Notes under the pieces: model-generated
What the model was told of the DNA's origin: nothing
What the model saw: the letters and a program-made list of their open reading frames with translations, nothing else
Database searches by the model: none
NCBI RefSeq assembly: GCF_027943945.1
Contig: NZ_AP027141.1
Span: forward strand, 2,604,001 to 2,668,000
From: Microbacterium terricola
GTDB lineage: Bacteria > Actinomycetota > Actinomycetes > Actinomycetales > Microbacteriaceae
DNA length: 64,000 nucleotides
Direction of reading: 5' to 3'
In this document: positions 33,860-41,521 of the stretch, piece after piece
How positions within the stretch are numbered: the stretch's first letter is position 1
Layout of the letters: the number at the start of each line of letters is the position of its first letter
Position numbers and translations under genes: made by a program

Positions 33860-34558
33860 ATGCAGCAACCTGCGGACACCCGCACCATGGCGGTCATCTC
33901 CGACGAAGGCACCATGACGTTCTCGCCGCAGGAGCTGCGATCGATGCGCGACGAGTTCCAGCACTTCCTGCTGCCCTACGAGTTCGGGCTGCGCGAGATC
34001 GAGACGAAGCTCGCGATCCTGCGCGACGAGTTCCAGCACATGCACGACTACAACCCGATCGAGCACGTCTCCAGCCGGCTCAAGTCCGCGGACAGCCTGG
34101 TGGAGAAGGTCGAGCGCAAGGGGATCGAGCCCGGTTTCGAGGCAATCCGCGCCGGGATCACCGACATCGCGGGGGTGCGTGTGACCTGCAGCTTCGTGAA
34201 GGACGCGTACCGCCTGTTCGACCTGCTCACCCAGCAGGACGACATCACGATCCGGCGGGTCAAGGACTACATCGCCGAGCCCAAGGCCAACGGCTACAAG
34301 AGCCTGCACGTCGTCGTCGACGTGCCGGTGTTCCTGTCGTCCGGCCGGGTGGACGTCCCGGTCGAGGTGCAGTTCCGCACGATCGCGATGGACTTCTGGG
34401 CCAGTCTCGAGCACAAGATCTACTACAAGTTCGACAGCAAGGTCCCCGACCGGCTGCTGGCGGAGCTGAAGGACGCAGCGGACACCGCCGCCGACCTCGA
34501 CACCCGGATGGAGCGCCTGCACCGCGAGCTGCACGGCGGGCGCGTCATCGCGGTCTGA
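33860..34558 (+). CDS. small alarmone synthetase, RelA/SpoT synthetase-domain protein
   Basis: A 232-residue protein consisting only of the (p)ppGpp synthetase domain plus a short helical tail, without hydrolase or TGS/ACT domains. Visible motifs are RLKSADSLVEKVERKG (ATP site), ITDIAGVRVTCSFVKDAYR, the substrate loop DYIAEPKANGYKSLHVVV, and VEVQFRTIAMDFWASLEHKIYYK. Such proteins make pppGpp/ppGpp or pGpp under stress. ATG 33860 has TAGCGT (33847-33852) 7 nt upstream, so the message is probably leaderless; GGAGG also lies close but too near to serve. An intrinsic hairpin follows its stop. Confidence 0.9.
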   Translation: MQQPADTRTMAVISDEGTMTFSPQELRSMRDEFQHFLLPYEFGLREIETKLAILRDEFQHMHDYNPIEHVSSRLKSADSLVEKVERKGIEPGFEAIRAGITDIAGVRVTCSFVKDAYRLFDLLTQQDDITIRRVKDYIAEPKANGYKSLHVVVDVPVFLSSGRVDVPVEVQFRTIAMDFWASLEHKIYYKFDSKVPDRLLAELKDAADTAADLDTRMERLHRELHGGRVIAV

Positions 34559-34571
34559 TCCGACTGCCCGC

Positions 34572-34623
34572 ACAAAAGGCAGACTCCGGCCGCGTCACCC
34601 CGATGGGCGACGCGGCCGGAGTC
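34572..34623 (-). terminator. strong intrinsic terminator of the cold-shock gene
   Basis: A perfect 15-bp stem (34582-34596 with 34609-34623) and a 12-nt loop are followed, on the minus strand, by CTTTTGTG. It therefore ends cspA transcription. On the plus strand it also lies 23 nt after the alarmone-synthetase stop, so it may act in both directions. Confidence 0.8.
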
Positions 34624-34635
34624 GGCGTGGCGGTC

Positions 34636-34839
34636 TCAGACGGCGCGGATGCGCGATGCCTGGGGGCCCTTCGGGCCCTGCTCGACGTCGAACTCGACGC
34701 GCTGAGCCTCATCGAGCGAGCGGTAGCCGCCACCCTCGATCGCGCTGAAGTGCGCGAACACATCGGGCGTACCGTCCTCGGGCTCGATGAACCCGAATCC
34801 CTTGTCCGCGTTGAACCACTTCACAGTTCCAAAAGCCAT
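34636..34839 (-). CDS. cspA: cold-shock domain protein
   Basis: A 67-residue OB-fold RNA/DNA chaperone. RNP1 is KGFGFI (residues 13-18), RNP2 is VFAHFS (27-32), and the N-terminus [15 protein letters not shown] is standard. The length is exactly that of the family. AGAAGGAATCC supplies the Shine-Dalgarno before ATG 34839. A long upstream stretch to about 35265 has no other gene on this strand with a recognised start, so a long 5' leader is possible, as in many cold-shock genes. The gene ends at a strong intrinsic terminator. Confidence 0.95.
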   Translation of the reverse strand: MAFGTVKWFNADKGFGFIEPEDGTPDVFAHFSAIEGGGYRSLDEAQRVEFDVEQGPKGPQASRIRAV

Positions 34840-35259
34840 GGATTCCTTCTCTCTTGAGCGAGGGCCGCGCGAGCGGCCCCGTGTCCCGCGACGACGGCGT
34901 CGAGGCGGAAGATGTGTGTGCGACGCCAGGGGGCGCGCAACGCCGAGCGCGCCCTGCGCGACCGGAAGGCTGGCATAGCAGCCGAGGGGTCGCGCGAGCG
35001 CGTCGTGGAGGGTGTAGCCGTCGGCGTCGACGGTGATGAAGCCGGCGAAGCCGTCGGCCGTGGTCGCTGCGAAGACGTCGTCGTCCGCTTGGCGCCAGGT
35101 GACGGGTGTGCCGGAGGGGCAGAGGGGGGTGAATACAGAGGAGATGAGAAACGATCTGTTCGTGAGGCGATCAGCCTGTGACGCGAATGCGAGGGTGGCG
35201 GTGGAGCTCGCCGGAGTGCGGAGGATTCCGCATCGGATCGGGCGTAGAGGACAAGCCCA
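34840..35259 (-). other. open frame upstream of and in phase with cspA, no normal start codon
   Basis: Minus-strand codons remain open for 140 triplets, from a TGA at 35260-35262 straight into cspA, but contain no ATG, GTG or TTG. From about 35136 to 34921 the codons have the strong third-position C/G bias of real genes and read like a small protein ([20 protein letters not shown], then [20 protein letters not shown]). The last 30 codons are Arg-rich and look like leader RNA. TATGAT at 35266-35271 on this strand could be a promoter. Options are a decayed small gene that lost its start, use of a rare start such as ATC or ATT, or a CspA with an N-terminal extension. The rest of the 471-nt gap shows nothing else. 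Confidence 0.35.
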
Positions 35260-35310
35260 TCAAATCATCATAGCCGATGATCGGCGAGCCCCGGACCGCT
35301 CCCTCTTCTT

Positions 35311-36288
35311 CTACGCCGGAACGAGCTGCGACTCCAGCCGGGCGTAGCTGGCTTCCATGCCGTCGGTCATGCCGGTCGCGAGCACGATGTCGCGCAGCTC
35401 GACGCTCGGATAGGTGATCACGATGCTCAGCAGCGTGCCCCCGTCCACGGGCGTCAGGGTGAGCTCGTTCAGCGTGCCCGGGCCCTCCATGCCGATCATG
35501 CGCTCGGTCGTCACCGCCCGGTACGGGGCATCCGACGCAACGAGTTCGCCTTCGAAGCCGAAGCCGCCCTCACCGCCGCCGATCGGCGCCCATTCGTACC
35601 GGTAGCCGTCGCCGACCTGATCGGCGATGTCGCACACCGTCATCTCCCACCCGTCCGGGCCGAGCAGCCAGCGCTTCATGAGCGCGGCGTCGTTGTGCGC
35701 CTGCCAGACCTGGTCGAGGGTGCCGCGGATGGTGCGCGCGACCCGCACGCGGGTGTCGTCGAGGATCTGGGCCTCGGTCGCCCGGTCGGAGGCGAACGAG
35801 GCGAGGTCGGCGAGGACGTCGTCCATCTGCCCCATGGCCGCCCGCATCCCGTCCTCCATGCCCATGCCGAGCAGCTGGTCGAGCGCCTCGGCGGAGGGGA
35901 AGAAGGTGGTCGTGGTCACCCGCGAGCCCTCGTCGGTTCCCTCGAAGGTGAAGCTCATCCGCATGCTCGGCATGTCGGTGTTCTCCGAGCCGTCGGCGGT
36001 GGCGAACCCGTCGCGCACCTCGAAGCTGCGGCCGGGGTCGACCGCGAGGAACTCCCAGAACGCGTTCGAGCTCTCGCCGTCCGGCCCGGTCATGGCGTAG
36101 CTGGACCGCCCGCCCGGGTACACGTCGTGGCGGTAGAAGGTGGCGGGCCACCCCGGGGGGCCCCAGAACCGCTCGAGCTGACGCGGGTCGGCGTAGGCCT
36201 GCCAGAGTCGCTCGACCGGGGCGGCGAAATCGGCGACCACGGTCATCGTGAGCGCGTCGGGGTTCTTGCTGACAGAGGTGATGGGCAT
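35311..36288 (-). CDS. two-domain SRPBCC (AHSA1-like) protein
   Basis: A 325-residue protein with two START/AHSA1-like modules. The first covers about residues 10-155 (VERLWQAYADPRQLERFWGPPGWP), and the second about 168-320 (LDQVWQAHNDAALMKRWLLGPDGW). Such proteins bind hydrophobic ligands; function is usually unknown. ATG 36288 has AAAGG upstream; a longer frame overlapping the ArsR gene is not needed. It lies 22 nt downstream of an ArsR regulator, a very common pairing in actinobacteria, and is probably repressed by it. Fused tandem modules are less usual than single ones. Confidence 0.85.
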   Translation of the reverse strand: MPITSVSKNPDALTMTVVADFAAPVERLWQAYADPRQLERFWGPPGWPATFYRHDVYPGGRSSYAMTGPDGESSNAFWEFLAVDPGRSFEVRDGFATADGSENTDMPSMRMSFTFEGTDEGSRVTTTTFFPSAEALDQLLGMGMEDGMRAAMGQMDDVLADLASFASDRATEAQILDDTRVRVARTIRGTLDQVWQAHNDAALMKRWLLGPDGWEMTVCDIADQVGDGYRYEWAPIGGGEGGFGFEGELVASDAPYRAVTTERMIGMEGPGTLNELTLTPVDGGTLLSIVITYPSVELRDIVLATGMTDGMEASYARLESQLVPA

Positions 36289-36310
36289 GACGGTGCCTTT
36301 CTGTGCCGGC

Positions 36311-36661
36311 TCAGACGCCGGGGGTGATGTCGTCGGCGAGCAGCGCATCGAGCTTGCCGATGCGTCCTCGCCAGATCTGCTCGTAGCGGTCGAGCAGGAT
36401 CTGCGCCTGCCTGATCGCTTCGGGGTTGCCGCGCACCATGCGCTCGCGGCCGTGGGGATGCTTGGTCACCAGACCCGCCCCCTCGAGGACGGCCACGTGC
36501 TTCTGCACTGCGGCGAAGGACATGTCGTATGAGGCCGCGAGGTCGGAGACCGATGCCTCGCCCCCCAGGGTGCGCCGGACGATGTCGCGTCGCGTCGCAT
36601 CGGCGAGGGCCCGGAAGATCCGGTCCACCGCGTCGTCGCTGAGTTCGATTTGTACAACCAT
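36311..36661 (-). CDS. ArsR-family transcriptional regulator
   Basis: A 116-residue winged-helix repressor. FRALADATRRDIVRRTLGGE and VSDLAASYDMSFAAVQKHVAVLEGAGLV form the helix-turn-helix and recognition helix. Metal-binding cysteines of the arsenic/metal sensors are absent, placing it with the SRPBCC-linked ArsR group. The start codon itself lies inside a perfect palindrome, so autorepression by blocking transcription and initiation is likely. It is first in a two-gene operon with the SRPBCC protein. Confidence 0.9.
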   Translation of the reverse strand: MVVQIELSDDAVDRIFRALADATRRDIVRRTLGGEASVSDLAASYDMSFAAVQKHVAVLEGAGLVTKHPHGRERMVRGNPEAIRQAQILLDRYEQIWRGRIGKLDALLADDITPGV

Positions 36662-36671
36662 TTGGTTGTAC
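36652..36671. promoter_or_regulatory. perfect operator GTACAACC-N4-GGTTGTAC over the ArsR start codon
   Basis: Eight-bp arms are exact reverse complements around ATTT and include the ATG at 36661-36659. The position predicts autoregulation of the ArsR-SRPBCC operon. Confidence 0.7.
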
Positions 36672-36719
36672 GTTACGACTGCGGACGGATGCTGTCAACC
36701 CCTCGCGATGACGACTCCC

Positions 36720-39700
36720 CTACTTTCGGATGACGCTCACCTTCGCGCTGGCCGGCGACGTGCCCAGGGCGTTCTTCGCGTACACCGTGAAGTACACGCG
36801 CTTGCCGTGCGAGCCCTTGGTCGTCACGACCTTGAGCGTGCTGGCCGAGACGGTCTTGAGGGTGGACCAGGACGACCCGTTCGTCGAGTACTTCACGACG
36901 TACGACGTGATCGCGGAGCCGTTGGACGACGCCTTCGGCCACGCCACCGTGATGGTGCCCTTCCGGTCCGAGACGGCCGTCACCTTGGTGGGCGCGAGCG
37001 GCTTGCCCGCAGGCAGGACGCTCACGGCGGCCGCGTACGTGCCCACGCCGACGCTCGTCTTGGCCGCCACGCGGATCTGGTAGGTCTTCCCGTTGGTGAG
37101 GCCCGTCAGTGCCGCGGTCAGGGTGCTCGCGGAGGTGGTGGCCGCCGCGGTCCACGTGCCCGTGGTGCCGAGGCGCTTCTCGACGACGTAGCCGGTGACG
37201 GTGCCGTTCGGCGTCGCCGGGGCCGTCCACGTGACGGTCGCCTTCGTGTCGCCGCGGGTCGCCTTGAGCGTCTGGGGCGCCGAGGAGTACCCGAGCGTCC
37301 GTGTGGAGACCTCGGTCGCGGGGCCCTCGCCGATCACGTTGATCGCGGCGACCGACACCTGGTAGCCGGTGGCGTTCTCGAGGCCGGTCAGGGCGTACGT
37401 GGACGACACCGGGATGTCCTTCGTGGTCCACGTGACTGCGCCGCTGACGCGGTAGCTGACCCGGTAGCCCGTGATCGCGCTGCCGCCGTTGGCGGAGACC
37501 GAGCCGATCTTGAGCGACAGCTCGCCGAGCTTGGGCGTCACCGTCAGCGTGGGCGCGCCGGTCGGAGCGGTCGCGGTCGCGAGCTCCTTGACGTCGGACC
37601 AGGGGCCGAGACCCTCACTGTTCGTGGCCGCCACACGGAACTCGTAGACCATCCCCGGTTCGAGGTTCTGCACCCCGAAGCTCGACACGGCCGTCCCGGT
37701 CTCCGTCTGGATGGCGCCCGACCAATCGCCGTCCGAGCTCTTCTCGCGGTACGCCACGACATACCTGATCGGCACATCGGTGCCTGTGGCGGCACCCGTG
37801 AGCAGCGTCCACTTCGCCGTCAGGCCCGTGTCCACCTTGGTGAGGGTCAGCCCCGAGACCTTCGCGGGAACGGTGCGCGCGGTGAAGGTGTCCGCCGCGG
37901 ACACCGCCAGCACGCGCAGCGCGGACGACGCGCCCACAGGCTCGGACAGCGCCTTCACGCGCCAGTAGTACTGCTTGTTCGCGACGAGGGCGTCGGGGAT
38001 CGCGAACGAGGTGGCGACGGTCTCGTAGTTCTTGACGCCCGCGGTGAAGGCCACATCCTCCGCGATCTGCACCAGGAAGCGCGTGGCGCCGTCGACGGTG
38101 GACGCCCAGTACAGCACGCGGTCGTTCAGCGGCAGCACGGTCGCGTCTTCGAGCTGCACACCGCCTGGTGCGCTGCCGACGCTGAACGTCTGCGTCGTGC
38201 TCCACGGGCTGACGTTGGTCGTCAGGTTGGAAGCATCGTGCGTGCGCACCTGCCACTCGTAGCTGCCCTGGTCCAGGCCGGTGATGGTCGCGGCCGTCTG
38301 CGAGACGACGACGGCGGACGACCAGGTGCCGCCCACACGGCGGTACTGCACCGAGTACTTGAGCGCGCCAGGAACCGAGGCCCACGTCAGGGCCGCCGAG
38401 CCGCCGGCGACGGAGGCGGGCGCCGACACCGCCGGGGTCGCGATCCCGACGCTGAAGGTCGACGACTTGCTGACCGGGCCTGGATTGCCGTTCGCGTCGA
38501 GCGGGGCCACGTCGAACGAGTAGTTGGTCCCCGGCGCGAGCGGCACATCGGTCGCGGTCGACGGGAACGACGCGTCGTTGGAGGCGGCCGGCTTCTGCGC
38601 CATGAAGAACGGGTACTCGACCTCCTTCGCGATGCCCTGCTGGACGCTTCCGTTGAAGACCCGCACCTGGTACCCGCGACTGCCGCCGTCCTGGAGGCCG
38701 GTCACGCTCTGAGGGTTCCACGACAGGCGCACCGAGCCGTCGGTGAGCGCCGTCGTGCTCAGACCCGTGAGGGAGTGGCTCTCCTTGTGCCATTCGAAGG
38801 AATCGTGGCTCTCGTTGTCGACGCCGCCGATGAGGAGGATTCCACCGGTGAACTGGGTGATCGCGAAGGCGACGGGGTGCACCGAGGCGTAATACGGCTC
38901 AGCCGTGACGTTGTCGGCAAGAACACCGTTGAGCCGCAGGGTGGTGCTGGTCGTGACCACACTGGCGATCTCAGCCGTGCGCTGGGGGTTCTTGTAGAGG
39001 GTCACCAGGTAGGCAGGGGCGTTCGCCCATGCCTCATCGACGATGCGTCCAGACCGACTCCAGGACATGAGCGGTGCCGGCTGGCCGCTCGCGCTCGAGG
39101 GATTGTCTGTCGCGAAGGCGTCCAGGTCGAGGTCGACGGCGACCGTCTCGGGGACGGGGCGATCCTCGGGGCTGACGGTGACGTAGCGGGTCTCGGACCA
39201 GTTGGAGATCTGCGCGCCGCTCGGGAGCGCGGCCGTGATCGACGTGGTCGATGATCCGGTGAGGTCGACACCCCGCACGCGCCAGTTGTAGGTGCGACCG
39301 GGCTGGATCGGCGTTCCCTTCTGAAGCGTATTGGTGGTGTCCCACAGGCAGTCGCCCACGCTCTTCAGCACTTCGCCGGCACCCGAGTTGTCGAGACCGC
39401 TCTCGTACCGACCGAGGATGGTCGCCGAAGTGGATGCGGTGCGGCACACGTAGACGTTGCTGTACGTGTCGCGCACCTCGAGGTCGTAGAACGTCGCACG
39501 GGGCAGCGGCTGCCAGGCGAGCTCGAAGTCCGACAGGTAGGTCGTCGGGGCGGTGAGCGAGCTGGTCGACCCGGTGACGCTGACCGGGGCGGCGTTGCCC
39601 GGATCGGAGGGGAGCGACGCCTGGTCGGAGGTCGTCCACTTCTTCTTGTACTGCTGCACCGCCGACGGGGTGCCGAGGTTGTTGGCGTAGTCGAGCGGGG

Positions 39701-40664
39701 TCACCTGCCAGAACCGGGTGGTGTCGGACACCTGCACCGTGGGGATGTAGGTCGTGGTGAACACGTCGATCGTGCGCGGGTTCAGGATCGTCCGGTTCGC
39801 GCCGACGCCGTCCGCCGCCTCGCCGAAGGTCACGCGGTACTTCGCGGCACCGGGGACGGCGTCCCAGCTGAACGCCAGGTCGGAGTGGACCGTGGCGACC
39901 TCGTCGGCCGGGTGGAGGTCGGACGGCGCGTCATCCCAGGTGATCTGGAACTCCCGGGCCGGCGACCACGTGCCGAAGACCGCCGGCGAGGCCGAGGTCG
40001 TCCCGTTGTAGAACTGCGCCCGCACGCGCCAGGTCCAGGTGAGCACGTTGCCGCTGCTGTCGACGCGGGCGAGCGGGTTCACCGGGGCGAACTGCGTTCC
40101 GGCCACGGCCTGGGTGACGCTGGCGCCCCCGCCCAGCGTGTCCGAGGTGTACTCGAGTTGGTAGGAGATCGCACCGACCACCGGCTCCCACGAGAACACC
40201 GTCGGATCGGGGTAGGCGATGTGCTCCACCGCGTCCTCTGCGCCTGGCCGGAGGGTCTCGGGGGCGGAGTCGAGCCCGACCTCCACGAGGTTGGCGCCGG
40301 AGGGCTCTCCGAGGGTCGAGGTGCTCGTGCCGGTGCCGAACGCGGTCACGCGCCAGTAGATCTCCGCGGGCGCGTCCGCCGGTGAGGAGGCATTCGGCTG
40401 CGAGCGGGTGACATGGTCGAGCCCGTACGTGTCGACCATCGACACCGCACCCGTGGGGAACGTCGGATCCGCCGACCACTCGACCCGGTACGCGCTCGCC
40501 CCCGGCGACGCGGCCCACGCGAAGTGGACGGTCCCGTCGACGTAGGCGTCGGCGGCGAGGCCGGACGGCGATGACGGTCCGGCGGCCAAGGCGGGAGCCG
40601 CGGCGACGCCGGCCCCGATCAGCGCACCGATGATGACAGCGGAAACCGCTCTGCGAAGGTTCAT
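36720..40664 (-). CDS. large secreted fibronectin type III repeat protein
   Basis: A 1314-residue exported protein. The N-terminal signal peptide (RRAVSAVIIGALIGAGVAAA, then PALAAG) is cleaved near residue 30. The rest is a chain of about twelve fibronectin-III-like modules; the last four are canonical (LTAKWTLLTG, ITGYRVSYRVSG, VTGYVVEKR, ITSYVVKYSTNGSSW). The earlier ones are degenerate but keep the Trp/Tyr core (FAWAASPGASAYRVEW, FSWEPVVGAISYQLEY). There is no catalytic domain, LPXTG motif or C-terminal membrane helix, so it should be released or held non-covalently. The start is ATG 40664, with AAGG 5-6 nt upstream and the signal peptide beginning there. Role unknown; adhesion or polysaccharide binding is plausible. 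Confidence 0.85.
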   Translation of the reverse strand: MNLRRAVSAVIIGALIGAGVAAAPALAAGPSSPSGLAADAYVDGTVHFAWAASPGASAYRVEWSADPTFPTGAVSMVDTYGLDHVTRSQPNASSPADAPAEIYWRVTAFGTGTSTSTLGEPSGANLVEVGLDSAPETLRPGAEDAVEHIAYPDPTVFSWEPVVGAISYQLEYTSDTLGGGASVTQAVAGTQFAPVNPLARVDSSGNVLTWTWRVRAQFYNGTTSASPAVFGTWSPAREFQITWDDAPSDLHPADEVATVHSDLAFSWDAVPGAAKYRVTFGEAADGVGANRTILNPRTIDVFTTTYIPTVQVSDTTRFWQVTPLDYANNLGTPSAVQQYKKKWTTSDQASLPSDPGNAAPVSVTGSTSSLTAPTTYLSDFELAWQPLPRATFYDLEVRDTYSNVYVCRTASTSATILGRYESGLDNSGAGEVLKSVGDCLWDTTNTLQKGTPIQPGRTYNWRVRGVDLTGSSTTSITAALPSGAQISNWSETRYVTVSPEDRPVPETVAVDLDLDAFATDNPSSASGQPAPLMSWSRSGRIVDEAWANAPAYLVTLYKNPQRTAEIASVVTTSTTLRLNGVLADNVTAEPYYASVHPVAFAITQFTGGILLIGGVDNESHDSFEWHKESHSLTGLSTTALTDGSVRLSWNPQSVTGLQDGGSRGYQVRVFNGSVQQGIAKEVEYPFFMAQKPAASNDASFPSTATDVPLAPGTNYSFDVAPLDANGNPGPVSKSSTFSVGIATPAVSAPASVAGGSAALTWASVPGALKYSVQYRRVGGTWSSAVVVSQTAATITGLDQGSYEWQVRTHDASNLTTNVSPWSTTQTFSVGSAPGGVQLEDATVLPLNDRVLYWASTVDGATRFLVQIAEDVAFTAGVKNYETVATSFAIPDALVANKQYYWRVKALSEPVGASSALRVLAVSAADTFTARTVPAKVSGLTLTKVDTGLTAKWTLLTGAATGTDVPIRYVVAYREKSSDGDWSGAIQTETGTAVSSFGVQNLEPGMVYEFRVAATNSEGLGPWSDVKELATATAPTGAPTLTVTPKLGELSLKIGSVSANGGSAITGYRVSYRVSGAVTWTTKDIPVSSTYALTGLENATGYQVSVAAINVIGEGPATEVSTRTLGYSSAPQTLKATRGDTKATVTWTAPATPNGTVTGYVVEKRLGTTGTWTAAATTSASTLTAALTGLTNGKTYQIRVAAKTSVGVGTYAAAVSVLPAGKPLAPTKVTAVSDRKGTITVAWPKASSNGSAITSYVVKYSTNGSSWSTLKTVSASTLKVVTTKGSHGKRVYFTVYAKNALGTSPASAKVSVIRK

Positions 40665-40802
40665 CCCAGCCTTTTCCCCAAGAAAAGTGACGCCAGCCCC
40701 CAGCGGTGGCAGTCGACGCAACGTTATCGCGAGACCGCGGCAGTCCCGCACATCCGATGTGCCGGAAGTTCCGGAATCGCGTGGTGCGAGCCGCGCCCGG
40801 CG

Positions 40803-41099
40803 TCAGACCAGCCGGAACACGCGGATGCAGACCAGGCCGGGTTCGGGTCGCGCGTAGCCGACGAACTGCGACTCGGCCAGCCAGCGGTGCGCCGGCGACC
40901 CGGTCTGGAACACGAATGCGGTGCGGTAGTACAGCTCCCGCTCCGACACCTGCTCGCGGGCGAAGAGCCGCGCGGCGACATCAGGCTCGGCGCGCCAGTA
41001 GCCGCCGTTGACGACATCCACGAATCCGCCGTCGACCTCGAGCACGTACCGGGCATCCAGCTGCACCGTGTCGCCACGCGCGACCCACCAGTCGCCGCC
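40803..41099 (-). pseudogene. DUF3237 protein remnant lacking its N-terminus
   Basis: The C-terminal two thirds of a DUF3237 beta-barrel are clear (DARYVLEVDGGFVDVVNGGYW, YYRTAFVFQTGSPAHRWLAE, FVGYARPEPG). Upstream of GGDWW the frame turns into sequence that reads well only on the opposite strand, so about 45 N-terminal residues of the normal 150 are missing. A GTG/ATG-started frame to 41138 exists but its first 15 residues are unrelated. The break meets a second gene fragment, on the plus strand, at about 41100. The family call is good; the fragment is unlikely to be functional. Confidence 0.6.
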
Positions 41100-41100
41100 G

Positions 41101-41285
41101 CTCGCCCTCGTCGAGGCGGCGCGGGTGATCGACGGCATCCGGCCCGTGCTCGTCGCGGCCTACGTCGGCACGCAGAGCACCCTCGAGCGACTCGTCGCCC
41201 AGAAATTCCCGGATGCGTCGCCGGCCGACCGGGCGCGCACCGCGTACGGCGTGCTCACCCTGGCGCTCGGCAACGTCCCCCGCTC
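41101..41285 (+). pseudogene. C-terminal fragment of a probable TetR-family regulator
   Basis: Codons from 41101 read LALVEAARVIDGIRPVLVAA, then YVGTQSTLERLVAQKFPDAS and ADRARTAYGVLTLALG. This helical sequence resembles the ligand-domain end of TetR proteins. No helix-turn-helix or start precedes it; the 5' part is lost at the junction with the DUF3237 fragment. The downstream part is replaced by an inverted repeat. The TetR assignment is from general resemblance and is moderate. Confidence 0.45.
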
Positions 41286-41347
41286 CGTTTACGGACGCGA
41301 CACGCCGCGTGCCGCCCGGATCAGACGGCGTGTCGCGTCCGTAAACG
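41286..41347. repeat. perfect 22-bp inverted repeat with 18-bp loop
   Basis: The arms 41286-41307 and 41326-41347 are exact reverse complements (core TTTACGGACGCGACACG). There is no T-tract. Flanks also show partial complementarity (CCCCGCTC against GGTTGGGG). It may be a mobile intergenic palindrome (REP-like) or a terminator for the broken upstream gene. The 174 nt from here to the PotA start hold only a weak promoter (TATTGA at 41475-41480). Confidence 0.7.
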
Positions 41348-41521
41348 GGTTGGGGGCTGGGCTCGGGGTTACGGGGGCGTTACGAGGCGTCGGACGGAGT
41401 GTCGGGGGCGGCGCTGTGAGGCGCGGGTTCGTCCGGTTCCGCCCTTGCGGCCATTGCAGGGTCCGCCCCGGACGTATTGAATGGCGGCACGCGCCACGGC
41501 GGCGCGCGGAGCGGAGGATTC

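Noticed and set aside
35033..35347. Plus-strand 104-codon frame in the cspA upstream gap
   Set aside because: Poor codon bias and no ribosome site; the minus strand has the better coding signal there.
40803..41138. DUF3237 gene as an intact 111-residue protein
   Set aside because: The first 15 residues are antisense of another fragment and the family N-terminus is absent, so it is listed as a remnant.
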